DNA of 13,946 bases from Collinsella aerofaciens. Lineage in GTDB: Bacteria; Actinomycetota; Coriobacteriia; Coriobacteriales; Coriobacteriaceae. Shown piece by piece: positions 12,736-13,946 of the stretch (the first letter of the stretch is position 1; each line of letters starts with the position of its first letter). The stretch spans positions 3,197 through 17,142 of the forward strand of contig JAJWXI010000023.1 of NCBI GenBank assembly GCA_021641225.1, read 5' to 3'. Both the position numbers and the translations under genes were made by a program. The notes beneath the pieces were generated by a model. That model was not told the origin of the DNA. It saw only the letters and a program-made list of their open reading frames with translations, and ran no database searches.

Positions 12736-13946
12736 GTGCCAAAAAAGACTGAGAGCACGGGTACTGGGCTGGAATCCTACGTTGCAAAGCTCATGGGCAA
12801 CGGCTCAAACAGGACTTCGGTAACCGAGGACGAGATTCAGGTCGCCCTGAAGGATATCGATGTTTCTGACGAGCAGCTCACCGCGGTGTATTCCGCGCTG
12901 CGCAACAGCGGCATCCAGATTATCTCCGCGAGCGGTAACGACGACGCCCCCATGGACGTCGACGATGACGATAACGATACCGATACCGACGATTTCGATG
13001 ACGACGACGAGCACGATTCCGGCTCGCTCGACGATCATGAGCTCAAGATGGCCCGTCAGGCCGACGCCGAGATGGGTTCTTCCAAGAGCAAGAAGAAGCG
13101 CACCGTGCGCACGTCCCGTTCACGCTCGCGCGTGCGTGGCATCGATGCCTCCACGGTGATGCTGACCGGCGATCCGGTTCGTATGTACCTCAAGGAGATC
13201 GGCAAGGTCGACCTGCTAACCGCCTCCGAAGAGGTCGATCTGGCCATGAAGATCGAGGCCGGTCTCGAGGCCACCGAGAAGCTCGAGGCTGCCGATGCCG
13301 GTGAGCTCGAGCTCACGCGTGCCGAGATGCGTCGTCTCACGCGCATTGAGAACGTGGGCCTCGAAGCCAAGCAGGCACTCATCAGCGCCAACCTGCGTCT
13401 GGTAGTCTCCATCGCCAAGCGCTACGTCGGCCGCGGTATGCTGTTCCTGGACCTGATCCAGGAGGGCAACCTCGGTCTGATCCGCGCCGTCGAGAAGTTC
13501 GACTACCAGAAGGGTTTTAAGTTCTCCACGTATGCCACGTGGTGGATCCGTCAGGCCATCACGCGCGCTATCGCCGACCAGGCCCGTACCATCCGTATTC
13601 CCGTGCACATGGTCGAGACCATCAACAAGCTTGTCCGCGTGCAGCGCCAGCTCCTTCAGGACCTGGGCCGCGACCCGACCCCCGAGGAGATCGGTGCCGA
13701 GATGGACATGAGCGCCGACCGTGTCCGCGAGATCCAGAAGATCTCGCAGGAGCCCGTGTCGCTCGAGACCCCCATCGGCGAGGAAGAGGATTCCCAGCTG
13801 GGCGACTTCATCGAGGACTCCCAGGCCATCGTTCCGCCCGATGCCGCCAGCTTCTCCATGCTTCAGGAGCAGCTCACCCAGGTGCTCGACTCGCTTGCCG
13901 ATCGCGAGCGCAAGGTTATCGAGCTGCGCTTTGGCCTTGTCGACGG
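12736..13946 (+). CDS. rpoD: RNA polymerase primary sigma factor RpoD (3' truncated by window)
   Basis: Principal sigma70 factor directing RNA polymerase to housekeeping promoters. The frame is open from GTG 12736 to the window end (403 residues plus 2 nt); the C-terminal part with most of region 4 is outside. Domains: a region 1.1-like N-terminus (about 25-65; TEDEIQVALKDIDVSDEQL), a strongly acidic tract (about 74-95), a basic Ser/Arg/Lys patch (KSKKKRTVRTSRSRSRVR), region 1.2 (from about 146; GDPVRMYLKEIGKVDLL), region 2 with LISANLRLVVSIAKRYVGRG and the -10-reading segment FSTYATWWIRQAITRAI (from about 263), region 3 beginning near IPVHMVETINKL, and the start of region 4 (LADRERKVIELRFGL). 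The acidic/basic extension before region 1.2 resembles actinobacterial HrdB-type sigma factors. It follows dnaG by 110 nt with its own probable promoter, so it may be read from both that and the upstream operon. Confidence 0.95.
   Translation, partial: MPKKTESTGTGLESYVAKLMGNGSNRTSVTEDEIQVALKDIDVSDEQLTAVYSALRNSGIQIISASGNDDAPMDVDDDDNDTDTDDFDDDDEHDSGSLDDHELKMARQADAEMGSSKSKKKRTVRTSRSRSRVRGIDASTVMLTGDPVRMYLKEIGKVDLLTASEEVDLAMKIEAGLEATEKLEAADAGELELTRAEMRRLTRIENVGLEAKQALISANLRLVVSIAKRYVGRGMLFLDLIQEGNLGLIRAVEKFDYQKGFKFSTYATWWIRQAITRAIADQARTIRIPVHMVETINKLVRVQRQLLQDLGRDPTPEEIGAEMDMSADRVREIQKISQEPVSLETPIGEEEDSQLGDFIEDSQAIVPPDAASFSMLQEQLTQVLDSLADRERKVIELRFGLVD

Overview
The window is ordinary, GC-rich bacterial core genome, and most codons end in C or G. 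The protein flavour (NusA, IF2, an HrdB-like primary sigma factor with an acidic N-terminal extension, a LeuRS with unusual signature residues) and the gene order suggest an actinobacterium of the class Coriobacteriia, perhaps near Collinsella. That placement is by recognition only; no search was run. I see no insertion sequence, prophage, CRISPR array, rRNA or tRNA gene.

Layout. (1) 1-1518: the 3' part of leuS on the + strand, cut by the window edge. (2) 1548-1586: a hairpin terminator that works on paper in both directions, shared with the convergent gene beyond it. (3) 1623-2195: a lone minus-strand gene for a small lipoprotein of unknown function. (4) 2196-2564: a divergent intergenic stretch with a large imperfect hairpin, a good sigma70-type promoter and, between that promoter and rimP, an intrinsic-terminator-like hairpin. 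(5) 2565-12625: eight tightly packed + strand genes, rimP-nusA-infB-rbfA-nrnA-truB-ribF-dnaG. Most junctions are overlaps or gaps under 20 nt; the exception is the 91-nt nusA-infB gap, which holds two hairpins. (6) 12626-12735: a short gap with a probable extended -10 promoter, a perfect 12-bp palindrome and a second small inverted repeat. (7) 12736-13946: the primary sigma factor gene rpoD from a GTG start, cut by the window end.

How it works together. The long run couples ribosome assembly (RimP, RbfA, TruB), transcription elongation/termination (NusA), translation initiation (IF2), small-RNA/pAp turnover (NrnA) and flavin cofactor synthesis (RibF) to the replication primase (DnaG), and leads into the main sigma factor. 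In effect the nusA-infB cluster and the dnaG-rpoD part of the macromolecular-synthesis operon sit end to end. ylxR, ylxQ, rpsO and pnp, which often lie within or beside such clusters, are absent here.

The most interesting signals are regulatory or small: the terminator-like hairpin about 20 nt after the predicted start site of the rimP-nusA operon (a candidate for NusA autoregulation), a Cys/His tail on NusA, the palindromes at rpoD, and several substitutions at usually conserved positions of LeuRS and IF2. I found no evidence of a novel multi-gene system.
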